From positions 1-58,864 of the forward strand of contig NZ_JAKOAV010000023.1 of the NCBI RefSeq assembly GCF_029478095.1: DNA of 58,864 nucleotides, read 5' to 3'. A program made the translations under genes and the position numbers. A model generated the notes under the pieces. The model saw only the letters and a program-made list of their open reading frames with translations. It was not told the origin of the DNA and ran no database searches. How positions within the stretch are numbered: the first letter of the stretch is position 1; each line of letters opens with the position of its first letter. The stretch comes from Pelotomaculum isophthalicicum JI. GTDB taxonomy: Bacteria; Bacillota; Desulfotomaculia; Desulfotomaculales; Pelotomaculaceae. Below are positions 58,817 through 58,864 of the stretch, piece after piece.

Positions 58817-58864
58817 CGGAATTATCCGGACAGCATTTCGGCAACATCCGGACACCTTGTCGAG
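58745..58864. mobile_element. End of an insertion-sequence-like element with multiple terminal repeats
   Basis: ATCCGGACA occurs five times in the same orientation (58757, 58780, 58802, 58824, 58846) at 22-23 bp spacing, within units such as AACGGCAACATCCGGACAGC. The array begins exactly where the HD-GYP coding sequence ends and runs to the window edge. Regularly spaced repeats at an element's end are transposase-binding sites, best known in the IS21 family and in Tn7-like elements. No transposase is visible, so the family is a guess. Confidence 0.6.

Overview
The window reads as chromosome from an anaerobic, probably spore-forming Clostridia of the Peptococcaceae / Desulfotomaculum-Pelotomaculum type. 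This is inferred from gene content, not from a marker gene. The supporting genes are an archaeal-type fructose-1,6-bisphosphate aldolase/phosphatase, type II IPP isomerase, a tungsten/molybdenum aldehyde:ferredoxin oxidoreductase, phosphosulfolactate synthase, a CwlD-like amidase, and the DRTGG/CBS-ATPase/PHP set that usually accompanies [FeFe]-hydrogenases. Strong AGGAGG ribosome sites and TTG/GTG starts are common.

Region 1 (1-~11.7 kb) is the right-hand part of an integrative element sitting at the 3' end of a tRNA-Ala(CGC) gene. It carries an integrase, an AlpA/Xis-like protein, a P4/D5-type primase-helicase, a string of small minus-strand genes, a tail-fibre-like protein and a secreted stalk-domain protein. 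No portal, large terminase or capsid gene is visible, so it may be a satellite or a decayed prophage; its left end is outside the window. Two of its small genes look broken: one has an in-frame amber codon (3453-3455), the other a one-base frameshift near 5890.

Region 2 (11.7-25.9 kb) is host chromosome: FBP aldolase/phosphatase, IPP isomerase, YchF, a secreted deacetylase-like protein, glutamate racemase with serine at the first catalytic cysteine position, an AOR/class II aldolase operon, a four-gene PHP-DRTGG-CBS/ATPase-DRTGG regulatory operon, a radical SAM protein and three small genes.

Region 3 (26-43 kb) holds gltX with its tRNA-Gln and tRNA-Glu, an MBL hydrolase, a crotonase, proA, a LarA-like protein, a UPF0173 hydrolase, PBP1A, a GalT-like protein, a split cobalamin methionine synthase (MetH core plus separate reactivation protein), an oxidoreductase and an MFS exporter.

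Region 4 (43-53.6 kb) holds comA, a PiT phosphate transporter with its DUF47 partner, a HlyIII-like protein, rnpB (RNase P RNA), the nif3/trmK pair, an aldo/keto reductase-ferredoxin fusion, hsp20, an Orn/Lys/Arg decarboxylase, a CofE-like ligase and a CwlD-like amidase. Three copies of a 53-bp dispersed repeat lie between genes at 35.5, 46.4 and 50.0 kb.

Region 5 (53.6-58.9 kb) is a cyclic-di-GMP locus in decay. A c-di-GMP-I riboswitch with a terminator precedes a response regulator/HD-GYP gene that has suffered an internal deletion and frameshift. Divergently, a multi-PAS-GGDEF-HD-GYP gene has lost its 5' end and is cut at its 3' end by a repeat array that looks like an insertion-sequence terminus and runs off the window.
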